This document shows positions 1 to 7,035 of a stretch of DNA of 7,564 nucleotides, piece by piece. The translations under genes and the position numbers were made by a program. This DNA comes from Bacteroidota bacterium (lineage in GTDB: Bacteria; Bacteroidota; Bacteroidia; Bacteroidales; GCA-2748055): NCBI GenBank assembly GCA_030592605.1, contig JAUVIT010000068.1, positions 1 through 7,564 of the forward strand, given 5' to 3'. The notes beneath the pieces are model-generated. The model was not told the origin of the DNA, searched no databases, and saw only the letters and a list, made by a program, of their open reading frames with translations. How positions within the stretch are numbered: the first letter of the stretch is position 1; every line of letters starts with the position of its first letter.

Positions 1-2105
1 GGACAGGAGGCCCCCATGATTATGCTCATGAAGGAGCAGTAGAATACCTTGAACCTCTTCGACAACTTCTTCGTGAGGGGAAACAGGACAAGGCCCACGA
101 ACTGGCCATGGAGGAGTTTATGAGCACTCCTTTGACCCAGAAAGAGTACCAACCTTTTGGTGATCTCTACCTGGATTTCCCGGGTCATGAATCCTATACT
201 GAATATCACCGCGAGCTGGATATCTCCTCAGCTGTTTGCAGAACCTCTTATGTGGTGAACAATGTTCATTACACCCGGGAAGTCATTGTCAGCCATCCCT
301 CTCAGATCATAGCCATCCGCCTGGAAGCAGACAGGTCGGGTTCTCTGAGCTTTGACCTTTGGCTCAATTCAGAACATGAAGAGCATTCGCTTGAAACTTC
401 CTCCGGCAAACAGATTTTGAATGTGGCTGTGAAAGATGGTTCCCTGAGAGGTACAGCAGGGATAGAGGTGAAAACGGATGGAAAAATCAGCAGCAATGGA
501 GATAAAATCCAGATCTCGGGAGCCAAAACTGCCACCTTGCTGCTGAGTGCAGCTACCAACTTTGTTTCCTACAAGGATATTAGCGGCGATCCCACAGCCC
601 GCATGGAAAATGATCTGGCAGATGCCTATGATATATCATACGCGAAAATCAGGGAAGAACATGTGGCCGATTACCGGAAATTATTTGAGCGATTCTCACT
701 GGAGTTTGGAAGCAATGGCAGGGATTCCATTCCCACGGACCGCAGACTCCTTAAGTTTATTGAATCGCCCGACGACCCGTCACTCATAGCCCTCTACACC
801 CAATACGGTCGCTACCTGATGATCTCAGCCAGCCGGCCCGGAACCCAGCCATCCAACCTGCAGGGAATCTGGAACAAGGATCTGAAGCCGGCCTGGGGAA
901 GCAAGTACACCACCAATATCAATACGGAAATGAATTACTGGCCAGCCGAGCTTACCAACCTGTCGGAATGCCATGAGCCCCTTTTCAAGTTGATAGAAGA
1001 GTGCGCTGAAACAGGAGTCGGGGTAGCCAGGGAACACTATGGCGCCCAAGGCTGGGTCCTTCATCACAATACGGACCTCTGGCGTGGCACTGCCCCAATC
1101 AACCACTCCAACCATGGCATGTGGGTAGCAGGAAGCGGATGGCTCTCATATCATCTGTGGGAACATTACCTCTTTACCAGGGACCTGGAATTCCTAAGGG
1201 AGAGAGCCTATCCCGTGATGAAGGGAGCCGCCACCTTTTACTCACAATACCTGGTAGAAGACCAGGCTACCGGATGGCTTATCAGCACTCCCTCTAATTC
1301 ACCTGAAATTGGTGGTTTGGTGGCCGGCCCTACCATGGATCATCAGGTTATCCGCTCATTATTCCATGCCTGTATTGAAACGGCTTCCCTGCTGGATATA
1401 GATGCAGAATTTGCCGGCTTGCTAAAGGAACAGGCAGAAAAAATTGCACCCAACCAGATCGGACAATACGGACAGTTACAGGAATGGCTGCAGGATGTGG
1501 ATGATCCTGAGAACAAACACCGTCATGTCTCACATCTCTGGGGGATACACCCGGGTACGGATATCAACTGGGAAGCTTCCCCGGATCTTATGGAAGCTGC
1601 ACGGCAGTCCCTTCTGTTCCGGGGAGATGAGGGAACCGGCTGGAGTCTTGCCTGGAAAATAAATTTCTGGGCCCGGCTCAAGGATGGAGACCATGCCTAC
1701 GAGCTGATCAAATTACAATTCAGACCTGTTACAGCAAAGAAAACTAGCTACAGTGGCGGAGGCGGCTCCTATCCAAACCTTTTTGATGCCCATCCACCCT
1801 TCCAGATCGATGGGAATTTCGGTGCTCCTGCAGGGATTGTTGAATTGCTTATCCAGTCACACCAGAGCACAATCGACCTCCTGCCAGCCCTGCCCTCTGC
1901 CCTGCCGGCCGGAAAGATTTCCGGAGTGTGTGCCCGGGGGGGATTTGAATTGTCCTTTAGCTGGGAGGATGGTACCCTTCAGGAGGTGGAAATATACTCC
2001 AAAGCCGGAGAAGATTGTAGCCTCAGCTACAAGGGGAATAGCATCGATTTTCAAACAGAACAGGGAAAACGTTACACCCTGGACAGTCTTCTGGTCTTAC
2101 AATAA
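1..2105 (+). CDS. GH95 family glycoside hydrolase, probable alpha-L-fucosidase (5' partial)
   Basis: The frame is open from the left edge (first whole codon at base 3), so the ATG at 108 is internal and the true start lies outside. About 700 residues are visible; GH95 enzymes are usually 750-850, so roughly the first 50-100 residues, including any signal peptide, are missing. The visible part opens with the N-terminal-domain motif TGGPHDYAHEGA, followed by YQPFGDLYLDF. The (alpha/alpha)6 catalytic domain shows NLQGIWN, NINTEMNYWPAE with the paired asparagines at codons 915 and 921, STPSNSPE with its glutamate at codon 1305, GWSLAWKINFWARL, and HPPFQIDGNFG with its aspartate at codon 1809. By analogy with the characterised AfcA enzyme these match the Asn/Asn/Asp/Glu catalytic set. 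The C-terminal LLPALP...ARGGFELSFSW segment is typical and the gene ends normally at TAA. The family hydrolyses alpha-1,2-L-fucosides by inversion; some members act on alpha-L-galactosides, and substrate cannot be decided here. The protein is likely periplasmic. Confidence 0.93.
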   Translation, partial: TGGPHDYAHEGAVEYLEPLRQLLREGKQDKAHELAMEEFMSTPLTQKEYQPFGDLYLDFPGHESYTEYHRELDISSAVCRTSYVVNNVHYTREVIVSHPSQIIAIRLEADRSGSLSFDLWLNSEHEEHSLETSSGKQILNVAVKDGSLRGTAGIEVKTDGKISSNGDKIQISGAKTATLLLSAATNFVSYKDISGDPTARMENDLADAYDISYAKIREEHVADYRKLFERFSLEFGSNGRDSIPTDRRLLKFIESPDDPSLIALYTQYGRYLMISASRPGTQPSNLQGIWNKDLKPAWGSKYTTNINTEMNYWPAELTNLSECHEPLFKLIEECAETGVGVAREHYGAQGWVLHHNTDLWRGTAPINHSNHGMWVAGSGWLSYHLWEHYLFTRDLEFLRERAYPVMKGAATFYSQYLVEDQATGWLISTPSNSPEIGGLVAGPTMDHQVIRSLFHACIETASLLDIDAEFAGLLKEQAEKIAPNQIGQYGQLQEWLQDVDDPENKHRHVSHLWGIHPGTDINWEASPDLMEAARQSLLFRGDEGTGWSLAWKINFWARLKDGDHAYELIKLQFRPVTAKKTSYSGGGGSYPNLFDAHPPFQIDGNFGAPAGIVELLIQSHQSTIDLLPALPSALPAGKISGVCARGGFELSFSWEDGTLQEVEIYSKAGEDCSLSYKGNSIDFQTEQGKRYTLDSLLVLQ

Positions 2106-2154
2106 GATGAATTCAAAACCTGATTAAGATACGTTTTAGGCTTAATTTGGTTTT

Positions 2155-2190
2155 CGGAATCCCCGCTTGCGCAAGTTGCCGGGGATTCTG
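2155..2190 (+). terminator. Nested palindromic hairpin, possible terminator of the GH95 transcript
   Basis: GAATCCCCG at 2157-2165 pairs perfectly with CGGGGATTC at 2180-2188; a G-U and a C-G pair extend the stem to 2155/2190. The loop itself contains the perfect 10-bp palindrome CTTGCGCAAG (2166-2175). It lies about 50 bp after the GH95 stop codon. There is no T-run directly after the stem on the + strand (the next T-run is near 2219-2225), so it is not a textbook intrinsic terminator. It may stop transcription, protect the 3' end, or be a repeated palindromic element. Confidence 0.5.
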
Positions 2191-2227
2191 CTCTTAACGC
2201 CTATTAAACCTATTTAACATTTTTTAA

Positions 2228-2294
2228 GTAGGGACTTGGCTAAATTGCACGGTCTTTAAATAAACCTTTTCATTTAACAAGTGTCAAACCCTAC
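2228..2294 (+). promoter_or_regulatory. Potential long stem-loop in the leader of the receptor gene
   Basis: The uninterrupted left arm GTAGGGACTTG (2228-2238) pairs with CCCTAC (2289-2294) and CAAGT (2278-2282), with six bulged bases on the right. Past a small internal loop, TAAAT (2241-2245) pairs with ATTTA (2272-2276). That gives 16 Watson-Crick pairs, ending 23 bases before the receptor ATG. Whether this segment is transcribed is unknown because the promoter was not found. It could be an RNA leader structure, an operator, or chance pairing in AT-rich DNA. I do not recognise it as any known riboswitch. Confidence 0.3.
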
Positions 2295-2317
2295 AATTCT
2301 TAATACAGTCACCGACC

Positions 2318-5008
2318 ATGAAGAACATTAGTAAAGGGGCTCTGTGGGCCCTGTTGTTTGTCTTGTCTACACCACAGTTATCCTCCTTAATGGCCCAGGA
2401 AAAGACCATCTACATCAGGGAGTTTTATGATGATAAAACACTGGAGCTGCTCCTGTTTGATCTCTCCATGAACTACCAGTTGGATTTTGTTTTTGATCGT
2501 GACAAGATCAGGGGAACTGAGATTAAGAGTATGAATATCAAGGGCCTCGACCTGGAGACTGCCATGAAGGCCTATTTAAAAGGGACAAACCTGGATTTTC
2601 GCATTGAGAATGGCCGGACGGTCCATATTTATCCTCATGACAAAAAAGAAGAAGTGGAATATGTAGCTTCCACCAGGAACAACATTAACGTTTCAGGCTG
2701 GATCTACGATCAGAATACCAACGAGACGCTCCCCTATGCAACGGCCTCCATCCCGGGAATACCGTCCGGCTCCATTGCCAATGTGGATGGCCACTTCATC
2801 CTGATGGAGGTTCCTTCCGATACCTCAACCGTGGCATTCAGTTTCCTGGGTTATGAAACCCAGAATATCCGGCTAAATCCGGAAACAGCAGAAGAGGATC
2901 AGCATATATACATGAAACCGGTGGATTACCGCATCGAGGAGGTGATGATCGTAGGTGAGGAAAAGAAATTGGTTACCTACGCTGATAAGACCAGCCAGAT
3001 CTCCCTGCGACCTGCCCAGATCGAAATCTTACCGAACCTGGGTGAGAAAGATATCTTCCGAACCTTGCAACTTATGCCAGGGGTCAGCAGCGGAAATGAA
3101 ACCTCATCTGGCCTGCATGTACGGGGAGGAACCCCCGATCAGAACCTGATCCTGCTGGATGGTTTCACGGTCTATCATGTGGATCACTTCTATGGTTTTC
3201 TGAGTGCCTTCAATGCCGATGCCATTAAAGACGTTCAACTTTATAAGGGTGGATTTGAATCCAAGTACGGCGGGAAAATCTCCAGTGTGATGGAGCTGAC
3301 CGGGAAGACCGGAAATACCAATAAGGTATCAGGCGGAGAGAGCATCTCTGCCCTGAGCGGCAGTATGCACCTGGAAGTTCCGGTCTCAGAAAAACTGAAC
3401 TTCTTTGTCGCGGGCCGCCGTTCCTATACGGATTTTATCCAGAGCGGGCTCTACAACAAAATCAACGAGATGTACAACAGCTCCACCGGGGTCCCTGACG
3501 GAGGAGGATTTGCCCGTTTCAGCACCGATCCGAAATTCTACTTCTATGATCTGAATTCAAAAGTCACCTACAAACCCAATAAGAAGGACATTCTGACCTT
3601 CAGCTTTTATAACGGAAAAGATGTGCTGGATAAAACTTCCGATGCTACTACCCGTACCGGAATGTTCGGGGGAACCAGCGACAACTATAATATGAACCGG
3701 GTGGATGTGCTGAACTGGGGGAACTGGGGTGCCAGTACCAAGTGGTCACGGCAGTGGACCGACCGCTATTATTCCAATACCACCCTGGCCTTCTCCAATT
3801 ACTTTAGCGAAAGGGACAACTACATGGAGCGCACCATAACGGAAGATGATGGTTCAACCAGTGTCACCACCAACGGATCGGTGGAGGACAACAACATCCT
3901 GGACTATACCCTTCGAATGGACAACGAGTACCGTCTAACACAAAACAATACCCTGGAGTTCGGAATGCAGGCTTCCTATATGGATGTGGGTTATTACTAT
4001 ACTCAGAACGATACTTTGGAAATGATTGACTCCCGCACCAAAGGTCTAAGCCTGGCAGGATACCTGCAGGACAAAATCTATATCAAGGACAAACTGACAC
4101 TGGTATATGGTCTTCGATCCACCTGGTACAACCTCACCAATAAAGTCTACCTGGAACCCCGTACCAGTGTCAACTATAAACTAAATGACCGTTGGAATCT
4201 GAAAGCCTCCTGGGGCAAGTATTATCAATACACCAACCGTGTGGTGAGGGAGAATGTGCTGGAAGGGAACCGCGATTTCTGGTTGCTGGCCGATGATAAG
4301 ACCATACCGGTCAGCTCCGCCTACCACTATATCGCCGGGATCAGCTACGAGGCTCCCAGATATCTGATAGATGTGGAAGTTTTCTATAAGCCCATGAACG
4401 GACTTTCCGAATATACTATGCGGAATGAGAGTTTTCGCATGCAGAGCACTTCTTCCCTGCCCGATAACTTCTATGAGGGGAGTGGAACGGCCAAGGGTTT
4501 CGAAGTATTGCTACAGAAGAAGTTCGGCAGCTATACGGGATGGATCGCTTACACCTACAGCCGGGTGGAGTATCAATTTGATGAGTTAAATAAGGGGGAA
4601 CCCTACCCTTCCATATATGATCAGCCCCACGAAATCAACTTTGTAAATACCTACCAGTGGGGGAATTGGGTGCTGGGTGCCACCTTTGTCTACAATACCG
4701 GTCAGACCTATACTGCCCCGGTGGGTGCCTACCAACTATCCTTGCTGGATGGAACAGTGGCCGATTTTATCCATGTGGGAGATAAGAACGGCTACCGGCT
4801 GCCGGCCTATCACCGACTCGATCTGTCGGTCACCTACCGCTTCACACTCGGACAGACCAAGAGTAACCTGGGATTTTCATTCTTTAATGTGTACGGCAGG
4901 GATAACGTTTGGTACAGGGAGTTCGATGTGGAGGACAATGAGATTATTATCACGGATGTGAATACCCTGGGATTCACCCCTAATGTTTTCTTTTCTATCA
5001 AATTTTAG
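2318..5008 (+). CDS. TonB-dependent outer-membrane receptor with STN and carboxypeptidase-regulatory-like domains
   Basis: This 896-residue protein should form an outer-membrane beta-barrel that takes up an unknown ligand using TonB energy. Residues 1-26 are a signal peptide ending SSLMA before Gln27. Residues about 30-107 resemble an STN domain (FYDDKTLELLLFDLS, LDLETAMKAYLKGTNLDF, then TVHIYP). Residues about 122-200 form a CarboxypepD_reg-like beta-sandwich (VSGWIYDQNTNETLPYATASI, VDGHF, SFLGYET). A TonB-box-like IEEVMIVGE follows at about 206-214. The plug spans roughly 225-330 (LQLMPGV, LHVRGGTPDQNLILLDG, YKGGFESKYGGKISSVMEL). The rest is barrel, including PSIYDQPHEINFVNTY, and ends in the outer-membrane signature VFFSIKF. 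Length is typical. The ATG at 2318 is chosen because it gives the full signal peptide. The next gene starts 3 bp after the stop. No SusD-like partner is present, so this is not an ordinary SusC/SusD pair. In FecA-type receptors the STN domain signals to an anti-sigma factor; here that role is inferred. Confidence 0.93.
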   Translation: MKNISKGALWALLFVLSTPQLSSLMAQEKTIYIREFYDDKTLELLLFDLSMNYQLDFVFDRDKIRGTEIKSMNIKGLDLETAMKAYLKGTNLDFRIENGRTVHIYPHDKKEEVEYVASTRNNINVSGWIYDQNTNETLPYATASIPGIPSGSIANVDGHFILMEVPSDTSTVAFSFLGYETQNIRLNPETAEEDQHIYMKPVDYRIEEVMIVGEEKKLVTYADKTSQISLRPAQIEILPNLGEKDIFRTLQLMPGVSSGNETSSGLHVRGGTPDQNLILLDGFTVYHVDHFYGFLSAFNADAIKDVQLYKGGFESKYGGKISSVMELTGKTGNTNKVSGGESISALSGSMHLEVPVSEKLNFFVAGRRSYTDFIQSGLYNKINEMYNSSTGVPDGGGFARFSTDPKFYFYDLNSKVTYKPNKKDILTFSFYNGKDVLDKTSDATTRTGMFGGTSDNYNMNRVDVLNWGNWGASTKWSRQWTDRYYSNTTLAFSNYFSERDNYMERTITEDDGSTSVTTNGSVEDNNILDYTLRMDNEYRLTQNNTLEFGMQASYMDVGYYYTQNDTLEMIDSRTKGLSLAGYLQDKIYIKDKLTLVYGLRSTWYNLTNKVYLEPRTSVNYKLNDRWNLKASWGKYYQYTNRVVRENVLEGNRDFWLLADDKTIPVSSAYHYIAGISYEAPRYLIDVEVFYKPMNGLSEYTMRNESFRMQSTSSLPDNFYEGSGTAKGFEVLLQKKFGSYTGWIAYTYSRVEYQFDELNKGEPYPSIYDQPHEINFVNTYQWGNWVLGATFVYNTGQTYTAPVGAYQLSLLDGTVADFIHVGDKNGYRLPAYHRLDLSVTYRFTLGQTKSNLGFSFFNVYGRDNVWYREFDVEDNEIIITDVNTLGFTPNVFFSIKF

Positions 5009-5011
5009 ATC

Positions 5012-5845
5012 ATGAAGAAGTATATAATTCTATTGGGCATTGTTCCCTTTCTTAGCGCTTGTTTCAATTCGGACCTGGAATTTGAAGATCAGTATGAACC
5101 AGTGGTGGAAGCATATCTTTATGTGGGAAAGAAGCTTGACAATGTATACCTCTCCAGCATGATCAGCTTTGGTGCCGATTCGCTGGGAGGAGAGATGATC
5201 ACGGATGCTCAGATAGTGCTTGAGGGTGAGTCGGATAGCTGGTTCCTTATACATAATGACTCTGTCCCGGGACAATATTACCTGGAGGATATTCCGGACC
5301 TTAAGCAAGGAGAAAGCTTCCGGCTTCAGGTTGAAATAGGCGAGGAGATTCTCTCTGCCAGTACAGTAATTCCCGATGATCCTCCTCCGGTTAGCATGTC
5401 ATCTACTTCCGTATATATCCCAAAGGTGGATCATATGATGGATTTCAAGAATATGGAAATGCCCGATCCGGTAGAACTCACCTGGGACAACCCTTCAGCA
5501 AAATACTTTTTCCTCGATATCCAGAATATTGAATCCTACCCCATCTCCATAATTCCGGATCCCCCTGATCACAGACCAGCCCCTCCCGGCAGATTTGTCT
5601 TCCAGATGATTACAGAGCCTACTAATAATAACTACTATTTCATTGACCTCAGGCAATTGGAGTATTTCGGAACCCACCGCATTATCTTTACCTCTGTCAA
5701 TGAAGAGTATGTTTACCTCTACAACTCTCTGAACCAGGACACCCGAGAATTGAATGAGCCCTTCAGCAACGTGGAGAACGGACTGGGAATCTTTACTGCA
5801 TTTAACAGCGATACCCTCTACCTGGAAGTTGTTCCTGTCTATTAA
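5012..5845 (+). CDS. DUF4249-type lipoprotein, probable partner of the upstream receptor
   Basis: This 277-residue protein starts 3 bp after the receptor stop codon, so the two are almost certainly cotranscribed and probably translationally coupled. The N-terminus is a lipoprotein signal with lipobox LSAC and lipidated Cys17. The mature protein begins CFNSDLEFED, an acidic stretch like the surface-export signals of Bacteroidota lipoproteins, so exposure on the cell surface is likely. The fold reads as beta-rich: VVEAYLYVGKKLDNVYLSS (31-49), ITDAQIVLEGE (63-73), PGQYYLEDI (86-94), ESFRLQVEIGEEILSASTVIP (101-121), and NGLGIFTAFNSDT near the C-terminus. This order, and the position after an STN/regulatory-domain receptor, matches DUF4249 proteins, whose biochemical role is unknown; acting as a lid or ligand-capture subunit is only inferred. 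It is at the short end for that family. A proline-rich patch lies at 181-193. Family assignment is by eye and moderately sure. Confidence 0.78.
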   Translation: MKKYIILLGIVPFLSACFNSDLEFEDQYEPVVEAYLYVGKKLDNVYLSSMISFGADSLGGEMITDAQIVLEGESDSWFLIHNDSVPGQYYLEDIPDLKQGESFRLQVEIGEEILSASTVIPDDPPPVSMSSTSVYIPKVDHMMDFKNMEMPDPVELTWDNPSAKYFFLDIQNIESYPISIIPDPPDHRPAPPGRFVFQMITEPTNNNYYFIDLRQLEYFGTHRIIFTSVNEEYVYLYNSLNQDTRELNEPFSNVENGLGIFTAFNSDTLYLEVVPVY

Positions 5846-5873
5846 TATTCCCTGCTTATATAGAATCATTTGA

Positions 5874-5921
5874 ATTATCCTGCCCGAAATGTGAAATATT
5901 CCCAATTCCGGGTAGGGTAAT
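5874..5921 (+). terminator. Strong hairpin after the receptor/DUF4249 pair, possible terminator
   Basis: Bases 5874-5886 (ATTATCCTGCCCG) pair with 5909-5921 (CGGGTAGGGTAAT) over 13 positions: 11 Watson-Crick and two G-U pairs on the + strand RNA. A bulged C at 5908 is followed by two more A-T pairs, leaving a 17-base loop. The two G-U pairs are clean only in the + strand transcript, because they become A-C mismatches in the opposite strand, which favours a + strand RNA structure. It begins 28 bases after the DUF4249 stop codon. No T-run follows, so termination is probable by position but not proven. Confidence 0.55.
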
Positions 5922-5974
5922 CAGACAGCTATGCGGTATTGGGTAAAAGTCAAGAGATATTTTATTAAAAATTC

Positions 5975-6000
5975 AAGAATCATAAAGAATCATAAAGAAT
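5975..6000 (+). repeat. 10-bp tandem repeat abutting a start codon
   Basis: The unit AAGAATCATA occurs at 5975-5984 and 5985-5994 and is followed by a partial copy, AAGAAT, at 5995-6000, giving 2.6 perfect copies. The last partial copy contains the first two bases of the ATG at 5999. The repeat forms the A-rich translation-initiation region of the downstream lipoprotein gene, which has no Shine-Dalgarno sequence. It may be a simple slippage product, or it may set leader length and A-richness. Confidence 0.8.
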
Positions 6001-6916
6001 GAAAAAGAATTGGATCATAGCAGTGGGCATTGTTGCAGCCCTTTTTATAACAGCCTGTGAAAAGTCGGAAAGCGATTTTGAGGAACTTGGCGAGAATGTG
6101 ACCATGGCAGAAGAGGAAGTCGCCGACCTGAAAGCAGCGGAAGCCACAAGTAGTGATGTCTGTTCGGCCAGATTCGGAGCTCACCTGCTCCAGGGAGGAA
6201 TGATGGTTGGTGGTTCACAAATGTTCTTTGGAACCGGTTTTCCTTCATGCGCTACAGTTACTGTAGACAGTGATGAATTTCCCAAAACCATTACCATAGA
6301 CTACAGCGAAGGTTGTACAGGCAGAATGGGGCTTGAGAAAAAAGGCATCGTTACCATTGAAATGTCAGACACCATCATTAACGAAGGTGCGGTTTATACG
6401 GTGACTTTCACAAATATGACCATGGGTCAAAGAGAGATCTCAAAAACGGCCACCTATACCAACGAAGGCCTTAACGATGCAGAATACTGGGTGATCTCAT
6501 TTGAGTCACTCTCTACCACTACCTTCGAAAAGCAAGATGAAGTTTTCACTATAGTACGTGAGTTTACTGGAGAAAGGGAGTGGATGGCCGGATTTGATAC
6601 CCCGGAGGCGACCGATGATATATTCCTTTTAACTCGCAATGGCAGCATCACTGTTAACGATGAGCTCAAATTCTCAAAAAATACTATTGAACCCATACTG
6701 ATCGACCGTTCATGTGATTGGCCTTTAAGCGGGATTGTTGAGATTACCAGGGCCGATGAAACCATGACCATCGATTATGGTACCGGTGAATGTGATAACA
6801 TTGCCCTGGTAACCAAGGATGGAGAATCCGAAGAGATTGAACTGAACAGTGGACAATTCAGGAAAGGATTTCAGCGTAATAACAAGCATATGAAGCAGAA
6901 CAAGGGTTGGTGGTAA
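5999..6916 (+). CDS. Lipoprotein of unknown function with two related halves
   Basis: I cannot name a family for this 305-residue protein. The N-terminus is a lipoprotein signal with lipobox ITAC (Cys20), followed by the acidic EKSESDFEEL and a further Glu-rich stretch to about residue 47, suggesting surface export. The body is beta-rich with regular Thr/Ile/Val strands. Two segments resemble each other: residues 84-121 (CATVTVD, FPKTITIDYSEGC, KKGIVTIEM) and 239-282 (CDWPLSGIVEIT, TMTIDYGTGEC, KDGESEEIEL). Each has a cysteine, then TIDY, then G and a second cysteine 22 or 26 residues after the first, so two disulfides or a duplicated fold are possible. The C-terminal 20 residues turn basic and end NKGWW. 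The gene lies between the receptor/DUF4249 pair and the ECF gene, with hairpins on both sides, so it may be its own transcript. The ATG is chosen because it starts exactly at a proper signal peptide (MKKNW). Coding status is sure; function is unknown. Confidence 0.85.
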   Translation: MKKNWIIAVGIVAALFITACEKSESDFEELGENVTMAEEEVADLKAAEATSSDVCSARFGAHLLQGGMMVGGSQMFFGTGFPSCATVTVDSDEFPKTITIDYSEGCTGRMGLEKKGIVTIEMSDTIINEGAVYTVTFTNMTMGQREISKTATYTNEGLNDAEYWVISFESLSTTTFEKQDEVFTIVREFTGEREWMAGFDTPEATDDIFLLTRNGSITVNDELKFSKNTIEPILIDRSCDWPLSGIVEITRADETMTIDYGTGECDNIALVTKDGESEEIELNSGQFRKGFQRNNKHMKQNKGWW

Positions 6917-6944
6917 ACGTTAGGTTTGGTTAAATTGGATGGTT

Positions 6945-6977
6945 GGAGACCGGGATTCAAATTGAAAACCGGTCTCC
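6945..6977 (+). terminator. Perfect inverted repeat after the lipoprotein gene, possible terminator
   Basis: GGAGACCGG at 6945-6953 is a perfect 9-bp inverted repeat with CCGGTCTCC at 6969-6977. The 15-base loop holds a second small inverted repeat, TTCAA/TTGAA (6956-6960 and 6962-6966). The stem starts 28 bases after the TAA of the lipoprotein gene. It is followed by CCTTCAAAAAAG, not a T-run, so it is not a canonical intrinsic terminator. It also lies just upstream of the sigma-factor promoter element, so an operator role is possible. Confidence 0.55.
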
Positions 6978-7004
6978 CCTTCAAAAAAGTTCATTGACAT
7001 TGTG

Positions 7005-7012
7005 TAGTTTTG
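7005..7012 (+). promoter_or_regulatory. Probable -7 promoter element for the ECF sigma gene
   Basis: TAGTTTTG matches the Bacteroidota primary-sigma -7 consensus TAnnTTTG exactly. Transcription would be expected to start about 7 bases downstream, near 7019, leaving a leader of only some 16 bases before the GTG at 7036. The usual TTTG about 20 bp upstream is absent; the sequence at that spacing is CAAA-rich. The call therefore rests on the -7 match and its position alone. Confidence 0.5.
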
Positions 7013-7035
7013 TATAGCAAATTGAAGCAGAACCC

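Larger units (their letters stand above)
2106..2317. other. Intergenic spacer between GH95 gene and receptor gene
   Basis: This 212-bp spacer carries no gene. Its left half holds a nested inverted repeat (2155-2190). Its right half is AT-rich and could form a long imperfect stem (2228-2294). I looked for the Bacteroidota promoter pattern (TTTG about 20 bp before TAnnTTTG) and found only poor matches, such as TAAATTGC at 2241 and TAAACCTT at 2261, so no promoter is called for the receptor gene, although one must exist here or upstream. Confidence 0.7.

Noticed and set aside
108..2105. ATG at 108 as the true start of the GH95 gene
   Set aside because: The frame is open and clearly GH95-like (TGGPHDYAHEGA and onward) from the left edge, so the gene is truncated by the window and 108 is an internal methionine.
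1753..2127. Plus-strand 124-codon open frame at the 3' end of the GH95 gene
   Set aside because: It overlaps the conserved GH95 C-terminal region in another frame and has a low-complexity composition rich in Pro, Arg and Cys, as expected for a shadow frame.
2106..2317. Cobalamin or other known riboswitch upstream of the receptor
   Set aside because: I find none of the conserved box sequences; only unassigned stems are visible.
2318..5845. SusC/SusD pair belonging to a GH95 polysaccharide utilisation locus
   Set aside because: The second gene is far too short for SusD and lacks a helical TPR-like sequence; it reads as a beta-rich DUF4249-type protein. The spacer and hairpin also separate the pair from the GH95 gene.
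5495..5905. Minus-strand open frame of 136 codons over the DUF4249 gene
   Set aside because: It lies opposite a well-supported gene with lipoprotein signal, has no recognisable domain or signal, and ends across a hairpin; it is a frame shadow.
5846..5998. Promoter for the lipoprotein gene, with TATTTTAT at 5958-5965 as a -7 element
   Set aside because: It has two mismatches to TAnnTTTG and no suitable TTTG about 20 bp upstream, so it is not distinguishable from AT-rich background.
6994..7018. TTGACA...TATAGC as a sigma-70 type promoter
   Set aside because: The two hexamers are only 13 bp apart, too close for that promoter type, and this consensus is not the one used by Bacteroidota primary sigma.
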